This document shows positions 35,281 to 46,071 of a stretch of 64,000 nucleotides of DNA, piece after piece. The DNA lies in contig CM035317.1 of assembly GCA_000497125.2 (NCBI GenBank), forward strand, positions 522,001 through 586,000. Direction: 5' to 3'. How positions within the stretch are numbered: position 1 is the stretch's first letter; the number at the start of each line of letters is the position of its first letter. The position numbers and the translations under genes are program-made. Under the pieces are notes generated by a model, which worked only from the letters and a program-made list of their open reading frames with translations, was not told the DNA's origin and made no database searches. This stretch comes from Spironucleus salmonicida (taxonomy: Eukaryota > Fornicata > Diplomonadida > Hexamitidae).

Positions 35281-35682
35281 ATGATCCAACAACCAGCATA
35301 CAATTTCAATGTATTCAGCCATCCTAGTTTTACAGGAGAACAATGTTTAGAACATTAATAGGGCCGAGTTTGTAAAACCTGGTCCCTAGAAGAGGACGAT
35401 ATTATTCTTAATCTTGCGAAAACTACAAGTTCTTGGTAGATTATTGCTTAATAAATGAGATAAATATTTGGAAAGGTATATTCAAGTCCTTAGATATCCT
35501 AACATTATCGGAGAGTTCTTTGTAAAGGTAGTACAGTATGGTCTGATTCAGAGTTAGATAAGCTAGGAGAACTTGTAAAAGTCATGCCAGGTTGCTGGGC
35601 TGAAATAGGCAGACAGTTGGGAAAAGCAGATGCTCAAGTAAAACAGAAGGCTAAATCATTAATGTGTTTTATGTATAAGTGA
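35281..35682 (+). CDS. Small Myb-like DNA-binding protein with two repeats
   Basis: 133 residues from ATG 35281 to TGA 35680-35682, about ten TAR codons read as Gln, so it is not found with the standard code. Two Myb/SANT-type repeats are visible. The first is KTWSLEEDDIILNLAKTTSSWQ at about residues 32-55. The second is TVWSDSELDKLGELVKVMPGCWAEIGRQLGKADAQVKQKAKSL near residues 82-125, with tryptophans spaced as in Myb repeats and the acidic patch after the first Trp. The second repeat ends in a recognition-helix-like segment. It is probably a nuclear transcription or telomere/DNA-binding factor. The protein is little more than the two repeats. Confidence 0.82.
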
Positions 35683-37323
35683 TATTTTTATGATTATCTT
35701 AAAATAATACGAAAGGTAAGGGTAATTTTTGACAGCAATGGATGATAATAGACTAATTATTACTAGTTTCCTTGTCATTGTAATATTAAATTTGCATTAT
35801 TATTTCATACATAATTATACCCAACAATAAGAGTAGTAGATGAACGAATAATAAGGTATTTTTAAAACATTGGTACACTTAAAGTTATTCACGTGACTAA
35901 ATGCCTCTTAGAACTAGTTTTTATTTGATAAGGTACAATTTTTATAGTTTATTAAAGCTTCATTCTTATTTAACATATTATTACTCATACATATTATAGT
36001 ATAGAAAGTTCGGAACATTTCAATATAATTTATTAGATTGTAATTTCTATCATAGTAAAGTAATATTAATTATTTGAAAATATACTTATAATTAAAATAG
36101 ATAATAATTTTTCCGCTTTTTAATTTATAATAATTTATAATATATGAATAATTTATAAGTTTATTAAAAATCAATAATTGTGATTACTCACATATTTAAC
36201 TATATATCAAAACTAAACAAATATCAAAAGAATAATCTTTGATCATGTATGAAAGATACATTATTATTACTGCTGCTACTGCTTTACAGGTAAACGTTTA
36301 CCCTTACTATCAAAATGAATAGATATAATTTTTAGTATTACTAAATGAGAAATAGAACTAATCCATCTTCCAAAGCTATAATACTAAAGCAATTCATGAT
36401 GAAGGGTAATGAAAATAAGTTCAACAATACTTAATAATTAAAATTTAGTGATTATCCTGGAAGATGTTGCAATATTGACATAATTTTTTACTAAGCTATT
36501 GTTAGGTTAGAATATGATACTTAATGAAAAGTAAAATTTGTACATATATACCAAGTAACTCCATGATGGATTCTACACTAATTTTTGATAGAATCAATTT
36601 ATTAAATCATAATACAAAGATAGGATTCACTGTTAGTTGAACATAAGACAATAGATATGCCATAATGCTGTTAAAAATCTATTTTATATTAATACATATT
36701 TTATCGTACTAATAAGTTCTAAATTATACAAGTGAAAGAACAGCCGCCAAGTAATATTTTCCACTTATCTTAGTATGATAATTTTTAATATAAATGATAT
36801 ATTATTTTCAGTATATCATATGATAATCTTTATAATTTTTTAATTTGGGCCTGTACTTAATAAAATGTTTAGTAATAAGTTAAGTATAGTAAAATTGAGA
36901 TTAAAGTTTAATGATAAAGTCTATTATTAGAAGTAATGAATATAATTTTGTTTTGTAGACAAAAGATCATAAGTAGTTTAAAAATATATGATAAATTTAC
37001 AGTGATATAGCAAAATTAAAGTATATCTATATTTTTAGTATCAAATAATTCAAATAATGATATTGGTATGTTCTAGGTATATGGAAATTAGAACTATAAT
37101 CTTTTTAATGAATTTATGGTTTAAAAGCAACTTCATAAATACTTTCTATGAATTTACACTTTAATGGAAAATTACGACTACAAATATATGATGTAAGTAA
37201 TTTTTAAGCAGTGGCTTTATAGTCTATATAACTCCGTCGCAGCTACTTAATTTCTCCTATTTTTAGAAAAAGTTATAATATTATTATATGATTAATCCCT
37301 CTTAACTATTTATTATTAAAATT
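35683..37323. other. AT-rich intergenic region, no convincing gene
   Basis: 1.6 kb, very AT-rich. A 55-codon frame (ATG 36245 to TGA 36412) with a hydrophobic start, MYERYIIITAATALQVNVYP, is present, but it is too short and isolated to call. The rest shows frequent TGA in the frames I read. Confidence 0.55.
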
Positions 37324-37396
37324 TGGACTAACGGGGGATTGAACCCCGGGCCTCATCCATGCTAGGGATGCGCTCTACCAACTGAGCTACCAGCCC
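37324..37396 (-). tRNA. tRNA-Ala (anticodon AGC)
   Basis: 73 bases with discriminator A. The acceptor stem GGGCTGG pairs with TTAGTCC, the D-arm reads AGCTCAGTTGGTAGAGC, and the anticodon loop CTAGCAT sits in a CATCC/GGATG stem. The T-arm is GGGGTTCAATCCCC. A34 would be edited to inosine, so it decodes GCT/GCC while the TGC isoacceptor covers GCA/GCG. No intron. It is 95 bases upstream of, and divergent from, the proteasome gene. Confidence 0.95.
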
Positions 37397-37491
37397 TAAT
37401 GTACATTATAATTTTATCATGTCACATATACTTCTATTTATATCTATTATTATACTGTATTTAATCATTTACTCCCAACTCCTCTATTTAA

Positions 37492-38181
37492 ATGAACGCA
37501 GGTTTCGACCAAAACCTGACTGTCTTCTCCCCCGAAGGTAAGCTATACCAGATCGAATACGCTTAAAATGCTGTTTCTTCGTCCCCGCTTTCGTCGCTGG
37601 CACTCCGTTCCCCAGCTCAGCTCACATTCTTTGCCCAGTTGCCTACTTTTGATCTGCTCCAAAATGCAAGAAACACCACTTCTTTCTGGCCCGTAACGAG
37701 GCAGATTTCAGTCCTCGCTTGCGGTAGGGCTTCTGACTCCAGGGCCCTCGTCCAGAGGGTCCGCTCAGAGTGCGCGGAGTTCAAGAAAAAATTTGGAACT
37801 GATCCAAGCGTTTAGGAAATATCGGAGCGCGTCGCCGATGTGACCCAGCTCTATTCGCAGGAGGCTTGGTTGAGGCCCTACGGATGCGTGCTGTTTTTCG
37901 GCTGTTCCGTGACTTTGAAAATATTTAGAGTTGACGCTAGTGGAGCATGTGTTTGCGTTAACTGTGGTGCAGCTGGGGTCAAGGGCGGTGAGTTTTTGGA
38001 ATATTTTTGCTCGTAGCAGCAAGGAGATGATGGCGTTAAATTTGGGCTCGGAATGTACCAAAAATACGTTAATGCAGGGCTTATTGGTGATGATTTGGAG
38101 GTTTGGGTCGGAAAAGATGGCGAGTGGAAGAAAATCAGAGTTGAAGAAGTAGATGATATGTTAGAAAGCAATAAGGTGTGA
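37492..38181 (+). CDS. 20S proteasome alpha subunit (alpha-1 / PSMA6-like)
   Basis: 229 residues from ATG 37492 to TGA 38179-38181. TAA at codon 25 and two TAG codons are read as Gln. The N-terminus GFDQNLTVFSPEGKLYQIEYA is the alpha-subunit signature that forms the gate region. The spacing from the start and the AGFD lead-in resemble PSMA6 best. Further support comes from CGRASDSRALVQRVRSECAEF and ERVADVTQLYSQEAWLRPYG, matching helices H1 and H2 and the loop after them. The segment after the signature is divergent, and the C-terminal acidic helix is short. It is a structural subunit of the proteasome outer ring with no active-site Thr. Moderately GC-rich in an AT-rich setting. Confidence 0.93.
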
Positions 38182-38663
38182 TCCAGAAAATTTCATTTAA
38201 AGCGAAAAGACTAGTTAAAGGGTATTACACAGTAATAGTCAGAATACTTTAGTGCCTGACAAAATATTTTACTAATTTTAAAGAATATAAGCCACGTAAA
38301 ATCAGCCAAAATGTAATTTATTTTGTAAAGTTATTTAATAATATGATATGGAGTTTATTATCGCGAAGAATTAGTAACGAGTAGTAATAGTTTTTAATAA
38401 TAAAATCTATAGACTTTATTTCAAGAACTTAGCTTATCGGATATAAATTTAATATTTAGTCATTCTAGTCTTAAAAAATAATTATTTATCTCTACCTATA
38501 ATTCTAATTAAATCTCTTATGATGTATAATGTGAAGTTTATAATAATATTTTACTAATTAACTTGCTTTGAGTCAATCCAGGGCTAGCTAGCTTTTACAC
38601 AAAAATCCATAGATCAGAATCACTATAAGTAACTTGACAATACATACGCCTGCCTCACTGCTG
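38182..38663. other. AT-rich intergenic region
   Basis: 482 bases between the proteasome gene and repeat arm A. No gene or RNA is seen. The arm begins abruptly with GC-rich sequence at about 38664. Confidence 0.6.
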
Positions 38664-40634
38664 CGCGGCTGTCCGTAGTTTATTTCCCATTTTGATTAGT
38701 GCCCAAATCATATATATACACTGGTATCAGAAAAGGAAAATGCCCTCGTCGCGGTCCTCAGTAGCCAATACCGGGTACTCCTTCCAGGCGGGCGTAGAGG
38801 CCTTGCACATCCCCTTGAAGAACCTCCTGCTCAGCTTCCAGCCGCAGCACCTGCTGTACCACATCCTCCTCCCGCTGTCGGAGCTGGTGCAGCTCTACCT
38901 CACTCTGGCGGCGTTCGGGGTACAACGCACCACGGAGCTAGTCTCCCTACACCTACTCTTGAAGGCCGTCCTGCAGCAGACCAGCGAGGCGTTCTCCACG
39001 GCCAACTTCCGGTTCCTGGTCCAGTTCTTCGCCGAGGCGCGGATAGAAACGGCCAAGATCCACTACATCTACACCCTGCTCGCGAAGTTAGTCGTGCTGG
39101 TCATCCTGTCCATCGTGCTCCTCGTGGTGCGCCTCCCGTTCCTCTCGCCCGAGATTCTGGCCGTCCGGCCCCTGTTTGTCGTCACGTCTCTGTTCGGGGA
39201 GATGACGATCGCGGACGTGCTCCAGATCAGCATCTACATGGGGAAGAGCCTCCAGTTCTACGTCCTCCAGCTGGGCGTGCAGATCGCGAAGATTCTCCTC
39301 ATCCTGCTGGCCTACCTCTTTAGCGTGGTGAGCGGGAGAAGGCTGGAGCTCTCCGCCTACATTTTCATCCAGGCGCTTCCGGGCGTGGCCGTGCACGGGC
39401 TGCTCCTGATCGGCCTGTTTACCAAGAGCTCGGTGCTGCGCCTCCACCTCTCGCTGCTGCAGCCGTTCCGCATCAAACTGGTCCTCGTTATCCTGCTGAA
39501 AGTCGCAACTGATCTCTTCTCGAACTTCGACGTCTCCTTCTTCACCTTCGTGATGTACCTGTACCCAGCCCTCAAGGGCACCTTAGCAGCAGGGAACTTC
39601 CAGCTGTCGGCCCTAAGCGGCATCGCACTCGCCAACCTGGTGCATGCGGTCTCCGGCTCCCTGGGCGAGATCGCCTTCCAGTACCTGATCAGCCAGCCCG
39701 ACAAGGCCCGGGACTATTTCAGAATCGTAGCCCCGGCCAACACGGTGTTCATTCTCGTCATCGCCTTCGGCCTGTACCTGCTGGCCCCCGCGTTCGCGAA
39801 CTTCATCTTCAGCTTCGCGGACGAGGCGCTGGTGGAGCTGAACTCGAACACCAAGTGGACCGCCAAGGCCGGCGTGGTGGTTTTCGCAGCAGGTCTGCAC
39901 GGACCGTACCGCATTGCCATGGGAGCCATGCAGGGCATGAGAATGTACAACCTGCACATGGTCCTCAGTGTCATCACCTTCGTTGCCGACCTCGGGCTGG
40001 GCATTGCGCTCGCCTTCTCAGCTCCGGGGGCGAACCCCATGGAGGTCCTCACGCAGACTGGGCTGCTAAAGCTGGTTAACGGAGGCATTTTCGTGGCGAT
40101 AGTGGTTCTCAGGGCCGCCAGGAGGGTAAGCACGCCGCCCACGGAACTATTGCAGACGACCGAGCTGGAGCAGCAGGAGCCCGCGACCGAGATCGAAGTG
40201 GAACTGGAGTTCAAGAACGCCCCGTCCACGGGACGCCAGATCCAGCCGAGCCCCAGCGACCTGCGTTCGGAGCTGTTCGTGTCCAACGTGTTCAACCACA
40301 TGGGCGCGAAGAAGGAGGACAGCTCCCTTGCGGGTTCCTTCAAGGACGGCACGACGGCAGAGTGAGTGTGAGTTGGCTTCGTGCGCGGGAGGGTGTATGC
40401 CCTAGCTGGCGGTACCGCTCCCGGACAGCAGAGGAATCGGATGCTGAGATGCGCGCACGTGGCGTGACGCTGCATGCTGGCCGGCGGTTAAAAGGCGGCA
40501 GCATCGGTGTAGGGGTGCCGCATCTCGCTCCAGCAACTGCCGGGGCACACGAATAAAGAGCGCGGACAAGATACTGCTGCGGAAGCTGCGAGCACCCCGG
40601 GGTAGGGCTATAACCCGCGGGAGTCGTATTCTGG
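38664..40634 (+). repeat. Inverted-repeat arm A (partner A' at 46072-48042)
   Basis: 1971 bases whose reverse complement recurs at 46072-48042 with only scattered substitutions. Three residues differ in the encoded protein. The arm covers the 5' leader, the transporter gene and about 270 bases of GC-rich 3' flank. Similarity ends abruptly in AT-rich unique sequence on both sides. Confidence 0.95.
38740..40365 (+). CDS. MATE/MOP-superfamily-like multidrug or lipid transporter (copy A)
   Basis: 541 residues from ATG 38740 (MPSSRSSVANTGYSF) to TGA. About twelve hydrophobic segments are visible in two halves, followed by a hydrophilic tail of about 90 residues rich in Glu, Gln and Ser. The layout, the N-terminal segment with LLSFQPQHLLYHILLPLSELVQ, and the repeated pattern of polar breaks within helices resemble the MATE/MOP (multidrug efflux/flippase) fold, but no strict motif confirms it. 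It would act in the plasma or an internal membrane. Codons are strongly G/C-ending and no TAR occurs. An in-frame ATG at 38692 would add 16 residues. The partner copy at 46341-47966 differs at Ser/Ala, Lys/Asn and Gly/Ser. Confidence 0.8.
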   Translation: MPSSRSSVANTGYSFQAGVEALHIPLKNLLLSFQPQHLLYHILLPLSELVQLYLTLAAFGVQRTTELVSLHLLLKAVLQQTSEAFSTANFRFLVQFFAEARIETAKIHYIYTLLAKLVVLVILSIVLLVVRLPFLSPEILAVRPLFVVTSLFGEMTIADVLQISIYMGKSLQFYVLQLGVQIAKILLILLAYLFSVVSGRRLELSAYIFIQALPGVAVHGLLLIGLFTKSSVLRLHLSLLQPFRIKLVLVILLKVATDLFSNFDVSFFTFVMYLYPALKGTLAAGNFQLSALSGIALANLVHAVSGSLGEIAFQYLISQPDKARDYFRIVAPANTVFILVIAFGLYLLAPAFANFIFSFADEALVELNSNTKWTAKAGVVVFAAGLHGPYRIAMGAMQGMRMYNLHMVLSVITFVADLGLGIALAFSAPGANPMEVLTQTGLLKLVNGGIFVAIVVLRAARRVSTPPTELLQTTELEQQEPATEIEVELEFKNAPSTGRQIQPSPSDLRSELFVSNVFNHMGAKKEDSSLAGSFKDGTTAE

Positions 40635-40889
40635 TGTTAGTTCAATAATATATATGAGAAATCAATCAAATATTTTATACTCAATGAAGCTTTAATTACT
40701 TTTACCTTGTTTTTAAAATATAATTTTATTAAATAAATTCTTTTGACATTTTCTCTATTATATAAATATAATATATTTATATTAGTAATTGTAGCTATTT
40801 CTAGCAAAGATTATTAATAATATTCTATATAATATTTCTAATATTTTAATTTTTAAAATTCTATTTTAAAAACCACTCCCTTGCTCAAG
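40366..40889. other. GC-rich 3' flank, then AT-rich leader of the P2 gene
   Basis: Bases 40366-40634 are GC-rich, belong to arm A and show no convincing gene. At about 40635 the sequence switches sharply to AT-rich DNA. It contains pyrimidine/AT stretches just before the P2 start and is probably the P2 promoter. Confidence 0.6.
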
Positions 40890-41228
40890 ATGAAGAACTT
40901 AGCTGCTTATTTACTCTGCACTCTCGCTGGCAAGGACGCTCCTACTGCTGCTGATGTATCTGCAATCCTCAAGTCTGTTGAGATTGAAGCCGTTGAAGCT
41001 GATATCAAGAACGTTATCGCCTCCATCGCTGCTAAGGAATGCCCTCTCAGTGAGATTATGGAAGCCGGTAAGAAGCGCATGGCCGCTTTACCTTCTGGTG
41101 CTGCTGCTCCCGCCGCTGCCGCCGGTGCCGCTTCTTCTGCTGAGGAGAAAAAGGAAAAGACTGAAGAAGAAGAAATGGTTGGTGGTTTCTGCATGGATGA
41201 CTCCAGTTCTGAAGATGAATCTGACTGA
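40890..41228 (+). CDS. 60S acidic ribosomal protein P2
   Basis: 112 residues from ATG 40890 (MKNLAAYLLCTLAGKDAPTAADV) to TGA. The N-terminal dimerisation domain is typical of P2, and an Ala-rich hinge (GAAAPAAAAGAASS) follows. A Lys/Glu-rich segment leads to the end, GGFCMDDSSSEDESD. The canonical P-protein C-terminus, (S/E)DDDMGFGLFD, is not present: Phe is kept but LFD is lost and an acidic Ser/Glu/Asp tail replaces it. The stalk P2 partner helps recruit elongation factors. Codon use is that of a highly expressed gene (GCT, AAG, CTC). An ATG 9 bases upstream (40881) is less likely. Confidence 0.93.
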   Translation: MKNLAAYLLCTLAGKDAPTAADVSAILKSVEIEAVEADIKNVIASIAAKECPLSEIMEAGKKRMAALPSGAAAPAAAAGAASSAEEKKEKTEEEEMVGGFCMDDSSSEDESD

Positions 41229-42230
41229 TTAATAAGTATATAAACATTCTAGACGTATTTCTACCTATCTTATGTTGCACTTTACTTTTTACTAGTTTTA
41301 ATTTAATTTCATTCAATAGAACACATAATTTTTTCTATCTTAAATACATAATTAATTTATTTTTATAAATTTAGTGGTTTTTTAACTGACCAAAACATAA
41401 AATAGTTTAACGAGAAAATAAAGTGTTTTTTTAGTATACTGCATGGATTGTTCACTAGTATTCTTTGTGAATATAAAATATTAATAATATTATCCTATAT
41501 TTAATCACTTGTATATATTTTCAGTATATGTAATCAAATAATCATATCTAATAGTAATTCATAAGTATCCATTCAATTGATTAGTAAAAGAATACATATT
41601 AATTGATTATTTTCTTATGTCGATAATAGTAATACTTATTTATACTAAATATTAAAATTTTATACTTGAATAATAGTGCTGTAAATATGTTAGTTATTGG
41701 TAGAATTATAAGTTTTTAATATTATTATATTTAAAAAAACTGTAATACTAAAAGGTTTTAACATAGTATTTAGGGTTATTTAAATAAAAATATATAATGA
41801 TAAATAATATCAATATCAAAATAAGTTTGCTTTAAAAGTATAGTTTTTGTTTTAATTTAATAACACCTCATATTGCATTGATAACACTAGCCTTTAAAAA
41901 TAATTGAATATAAATTTTTAGCTAAATATGCATTTATACTAATGGAAAGATTTAATAATATATGTTTATTAAAATACTTCTATTTATTGTATTTTAAGTT
42001 CAATGTAATATCTAGATAAATTAATAATAAATATACTTACATATATAAGTATACAGTTTCAAATTTCCAGTATTATTTATAGAATTTGCCTTACTAAAAT
42101 CAAACTACAAACGAACAGTCTTTTTTACACATTTTAAGATTATATTAAATTTATTCAATTATTATGAATTAAAAACGGCTTAAAATTAACCGAAATAGAT
42201 ATGTTAATGCTCACAAAAATATAAATAGCA
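41229..42230. other. AT-rich intergenic region
   Basis: About 1 kb of very AT-rich sequence between the P2 gene and arm B. No gene is seen. Confidence 0.6.
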
Positions 42231-42241
42231 ATCTCCTTAAA

Positions 42242-42523
42242 ATGCGGAACCACAAATGGGAGGCCAGCGAGAAGGCGACGCTCATGTACGCGGTGCAGGC
42301 CCACGGGCTGCAGTGGCGGGACATCCAGGGCACGTACTTCCCGGCGCTGTCGCAGGCGCAGGTGAAGTTCAAGTACTACTACCTGAAGCGGCAGCAGGAC
42401 AACAAGCCCAACCGCTGCGACGACATGCGCGGCTTCGTGGTGGACGGTGCCGCAGAGAAGCGGCAGCCCTGCAGGAAGGGGGCGCTGCTGAGCGAGCTGC
42501 TCCGGATCATGGGCGCCGAGTGA
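42242..42523 (+). CDS. Small SANT/Myb-domain protein (copy B)
   Basis: 93 residues from ATG 42242 to TGA. Residues about 5-52 form one Myb/SANT repeat: KWEASEKATLMYAVQAHGLQW, then WRDIQGTYFPALSQAQVKFKYYYL, with the two tryptophans about 20 residues apart and an aromatic in place of the third. The C-terminal half is basic then helical. It is probably a DNA- or chromatin-binding protein. GC-rich codons, no TAR. The duplicate at 51376-51657 differs by Thr to Ala in the GTYFP segment. It is the second Myb-type gene in the window, but its sequence and composition differ strongly from the AT-rich one at 35281. Confidence 0.78.
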   Translation: MRNHKWEASEKATLMYAVQAHGLQWRDIQGTYFPALSQAQVKFKYYYLKRQQDNKPNRCDDMRGFVVDGAAEKRQPCRKGALLSELLRIMGAE

Positions 42524-43948
42524 GAGGAGTTGGGTTGGCACGAGCGGCGAAGGGCTGCACTCGCCGTAGATTCCTCGGAGTGCCTCCCGAGGAGCCGGCT
42601 GGCCACAGCACCTCTGGCGCCAGCCTGCGCAGAGGGGCACCCGGCTCTGCAGGAGGCTCCACCGCCGTGGGCTCTGCGCCTTTCCGGCAGCGAGCGCCCG
42701 AGTATGGCCGCTGGCCAGGGGCGTATATCTCGGAAAGGGGAAGTTGCAGAGGCAAGCTCTCCCGCCCCGGCTAGGTTCTGCGCGGAACGGCGCCGCAGCC
42801 GGCCCGCTAGCACCGGACTGCAGCGGTGCAGTCCGCTGCACCACCTTGCTCTGGTAGACCAGGGGCATTTTCGTGCGAAGATAAGGGGAGTATAGCATTA
42901 TATTATTCGCATAATCGCAATTGCCTGAAGATGGAGTCGGGTTTTCTAAGAGTGATGGGCTGGTGCCGCCCTGCACTGCCCTGGTAGCGATGCCCATGGC
43001 GCCACAGGTACCTATCCTCTAGCCGTCTCTGGGCTGTGCGCACCGCTGCTTCTCGTCCGGCCGGCCTGCCTGCCTGACTTTGCGGCGGCGTGGAGTATGC
43101 TGATACTTGCAAGTCGTCACTGACGGCAGTCCCCCGCCCCGCTTGAGGCTGGTGGAAATTTACCCTCCACTCGGTTGGCCATCCTCCCTGGCCCCCACTC
43201 GGCCGAGATCCGTCTCCACGCCACGGCTGGAGATCCTGTGCCATATGGCCGCTGCCGGAAGGGTTGTGCTTCATCCGCGGCGAGTGTCCGACCTCCGCTA
43301 TAAACTTGGAAACATGAGTGGCGCGTACCGGACTCTACCGACGCAGCCTCTGCCGGGACGTGAGTACGGCGTTGGTGGCCGGAGCAGCGGAAGCGGGGTA
43401 TGACATGCTTCAGTGCCGCCCGCCCGCCGGCAGGAGTTCTTACATAGCGCCCTTCCCCGCAAGCGGCCTGGCTGGGTAGCTCCACACACCGCAGCGAACC
43501 GTGCATCTTGGGGCGAGCCAAGCCCTTGCTGGTAAAATGCGGTAGCCACCACCCACAATGGCGTGCATCGGGCCGCCGCGCATGCTCTGATATCGAAATT
43601 CCTATCCACATGCAGTCTGGCAGCGCGAGGTATCTACGCCATGGACGACAGCGAGGGCTGCTCGCGCGGCTGGGGCTTCTGGGGCAGGCCCGCTCCTGTG
43701 GGTTAGTATTTGTGTTCGCAGCTGCACTATCCGGGCAATTTGGCGCTGCGGCAACGCCCCCCGGAAGCCGGCATGCGGGATCCGGCGGGCGTGGTATACG
43801 GGCGCCCAGTACCGCGGCCCTTCGCGAGAAGTGGCGAGTGGCGCGCACCCGCTCCACAGATGCCTCTCCCCTGAATCCCTGCCCTGCTACGGCTGCCTGC
43901 CCATGGGTCTTGGCCTGGATGGCGCTAGCGGTCTTGCCCACAAAATAT
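42524..43948. other. GC-rich stretch without a convincing gene (copy B)
   Basis: 1.4 kb of GC-rich sequence between the SANT gene and the CLN3-like 3' end. Frames up to about 275 codons exist on the minus strand, but their composition (Arg, Pro, Ser, Ala in irregular order) and overlap on all frames look like by-products of GC richness. It could be a decayed gene, a long untranslated region or a noncoding RNA. The same stretch is present in B' with small differences. Confidence 0.6.
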
Positions 43949-45169
43949 TCACTCGGCCCAGTCCGCCGGGTGCTGCGCCTTGAGCAGGAGCTCCATTCCG
44001 ATCCCCACTGCGGTCGCGATGCAGATGCCGAAGTTGGTCACCATGCCGGAGAAGCTGAGTGCGAAGCTCCGCTCCCCCTTGAGGGGGTTGCGCTTCTGCA
44101 TCCACCAAATCGTGTTTGAGTAGCAGAAGCCAGAGCAAATCCCGATGAAAGGGACGAAAATGAGCATCACCCATATGGAGTAGATAAAGCGGTATACCGA
44201 TTGGAGCGCGAACAGCACAAACAGCCCCCACCCCGAGAGCGAGAACAGCGGGAGGGTCCAGTAGGGCACCGAGAAGAGCGTGGTAGTGGAGCGGGCGATC
44301 AGCACGCCCCCTTGCAGGAAGAACGCGGCGAACTTGTAGTAGATCTTCTCGTCCCCGTGGAAGATCATTGTGGGGTTGATTCCGGCCGTTATCGAGTACT
44401 GGCAAATGAAAATGAGCAGCAGCGAGAGATATGCCATCCAGTTTCGGGCCACCGTTTGAAGCTTCGATTTTACGGAATGGTCTTCTAGAGCCTCTACCTC
44501 AGCAGTGTTATCATCCAGCGCGACCGCAGAGGATATTGATGTATTGTTAGTAACAGCGCCTGATTCAACCTCCTCATTGTCCAGCTGCGCCTTTATGCAG
44601 GGTTTGAGAGTAGTCATCCAAAGTGCAAGGTTTAGAACCAATGGTAGGAAAGCAAACGAGTACAGAATTATCTCGAACCTGATATGCAGCACGGAAGTGA
44701 GCAACGCATAAAATCCCGATCCCAAAAGACCAACTAGGCCAGTTCCCACACAGTACATGGCCGAGCAGTCAGGTAGGAAGCTACCTGAGTATGCTAGGAA
44801 AGGTCCTTCGCCAGATGACTAAATTGAGAAGAATATGACTCCCACTAGGCCCGCCCACGTTCCAAATGTAGTTGATAACCCTGCTAGAATATATCCTATG
44901 CTACCGATAATAGACAGTATGGGGGCAATATACTTAATATTTAAATACTAATGTATCATAGGATAGATGCACGAAATGAAGAATGCAGGGAATATATCGC
45001 AAAATAATAAGATTCCCTTAGGAAACGATTTTCCTACTAGGTCTAATGCAGCTGAAATACCAACCACATAACCAAAATTATTCATTGTTCCGATTATTAT
45101 GAAAGCAATTCGCGTTAGAATATGTTCATGGACTACTTTAGGTTTAGCTTCAGTTTTATCCTTATCCAT
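43949..45169 (-). CDS. CLN3/battenin-like membrane protein (copy B)
   Basis: 406 residues from ATG 45169 to TGA 43949-43951. Two TAG codons (about residues 74 and 117) are read as Gln. Battenin-family signatures are visible: GTMNNFGYVVGISAALDLV near residues 27-45, and in the C-terminal half YYKFAAFFLQGGVLIARSTT and GFCYSNTIWWMQKRN, followed by the last membrane segments. A hydrophilic loop rich in Asp, Glu and Ser lies at about 190-240. CLN3 proteins reside in lysosome-like compartments and affect pH, amino-acid or phosphodiester transport. The 5' half is AT-rich and the 3' half GC-rich, a sharp change within one gene. The copy at 48730-49950 differs by one residue (Val/Ala). Confidence 0.85.
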
Positions 45170-46071
45170 TTGATGGAGTGGGAGAAGTAAAATAGTACAT
45201 TATATGATGGCTTAGATGTTTAGTTGATTTTTAAATCTATACTTAGTTGTATTATTTTTTTTAATTCCTTATATATTAATGTTTGAATGTGAAATTAATA
45301 TAAATTAATACAATGAGATAGAAATATTTATAGTAATCGCTAGGATATATGCTAAAAGCTATAATTTATAGACTGTAAAAATCATATTGTATCTTTTCAG
45401 TATTTCAAACTTTATACTGGCAGAATCAGTGACAGCAGAAAATCAATTTAAAGATAGTAGCGTACCGCCAATTGGGTATTACTATATCTTGAAATGATCA
45501 TTTACCAGAAATGCGGGTATATTTTCAAAATCATTAATTATATTACCCTATATATATTTTTGAGACATAATATAATATATAATATAGGATTATTTATTAA
45601 AAGAAACTAATTTCAATAACATAAGATGAATGAACGTACCTACTACTCTACATTTGTAGGCATAGACTATATTGAGTTCAGGTATTTGAATAATCCACTA
45701 AATTCACCATATAACGCGTTCATAGAACGACTGGCTCCCAGCTCTAACACCAACCTTTTTGGATTTTCATGATTACATTTTATTAAATTTCACAACATCA
45801 ATTAGGTGTATAAAAATTTTTACACCTCAAGTCGTCGATATCTTATATATAAATTATACAGAATCACTTTTTTCGAAAATATTAAGCAAAGTGTAGTAGT
45901 TGTTATTAAAATGGATTTTTAGTATAAATTATGGCTAATAAATCACAATCTAACATTATTTATATTATATTATATAAAAATAGTATCGATATTTTATTTT
46001 CAGATGCTTAAAAACTTTATTCGTGAAAAGTATGCAATCATAATTCTTTTCTCTTTATTAACATAATGACT
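45170..46071. other. AT-rich intergenic region between CLN3-like gene and arm A'
   Basis: 0.9 kb, AT-rich. The part up to 45743 belongs to arm B and is duplicated as the upstream flank of the second CLN3-like gene, so it probably carries the CLN3 promoter. The rest is unique. No gene is seen. Confidence 0.6.

Larger units (their letters stand above)
42231..45743 (+). repeat. Inverted-repeat arm B (partner B' at 48156-51668)
   Basis: About 3.5 kb whose reverse complement recurs at 48156-51668 with few substitutions. It contains a SANT gene, a GC-rich stretch without a clear gene, a CLN3-like gene and about 570 bases of AT-rich flank. One boundary falls within 11 bases of the SANT start codon; the other is in AT-rich sequence. 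Confidence 0.95.

Noticed and set aside
36245-36412. 55-codon frame with hydrophobic start
   Set aside because: Too short for a TGA-only code, no neighbours or motif to support it.
42155-42997. 280-codon and 274-codon minus-strand frames in arm B
   Set aside because: The first runs across the whole SANT gene; both have the irregular Arg/Pro/Ser/Ala mix expected of GC-rich noncoding DNA.
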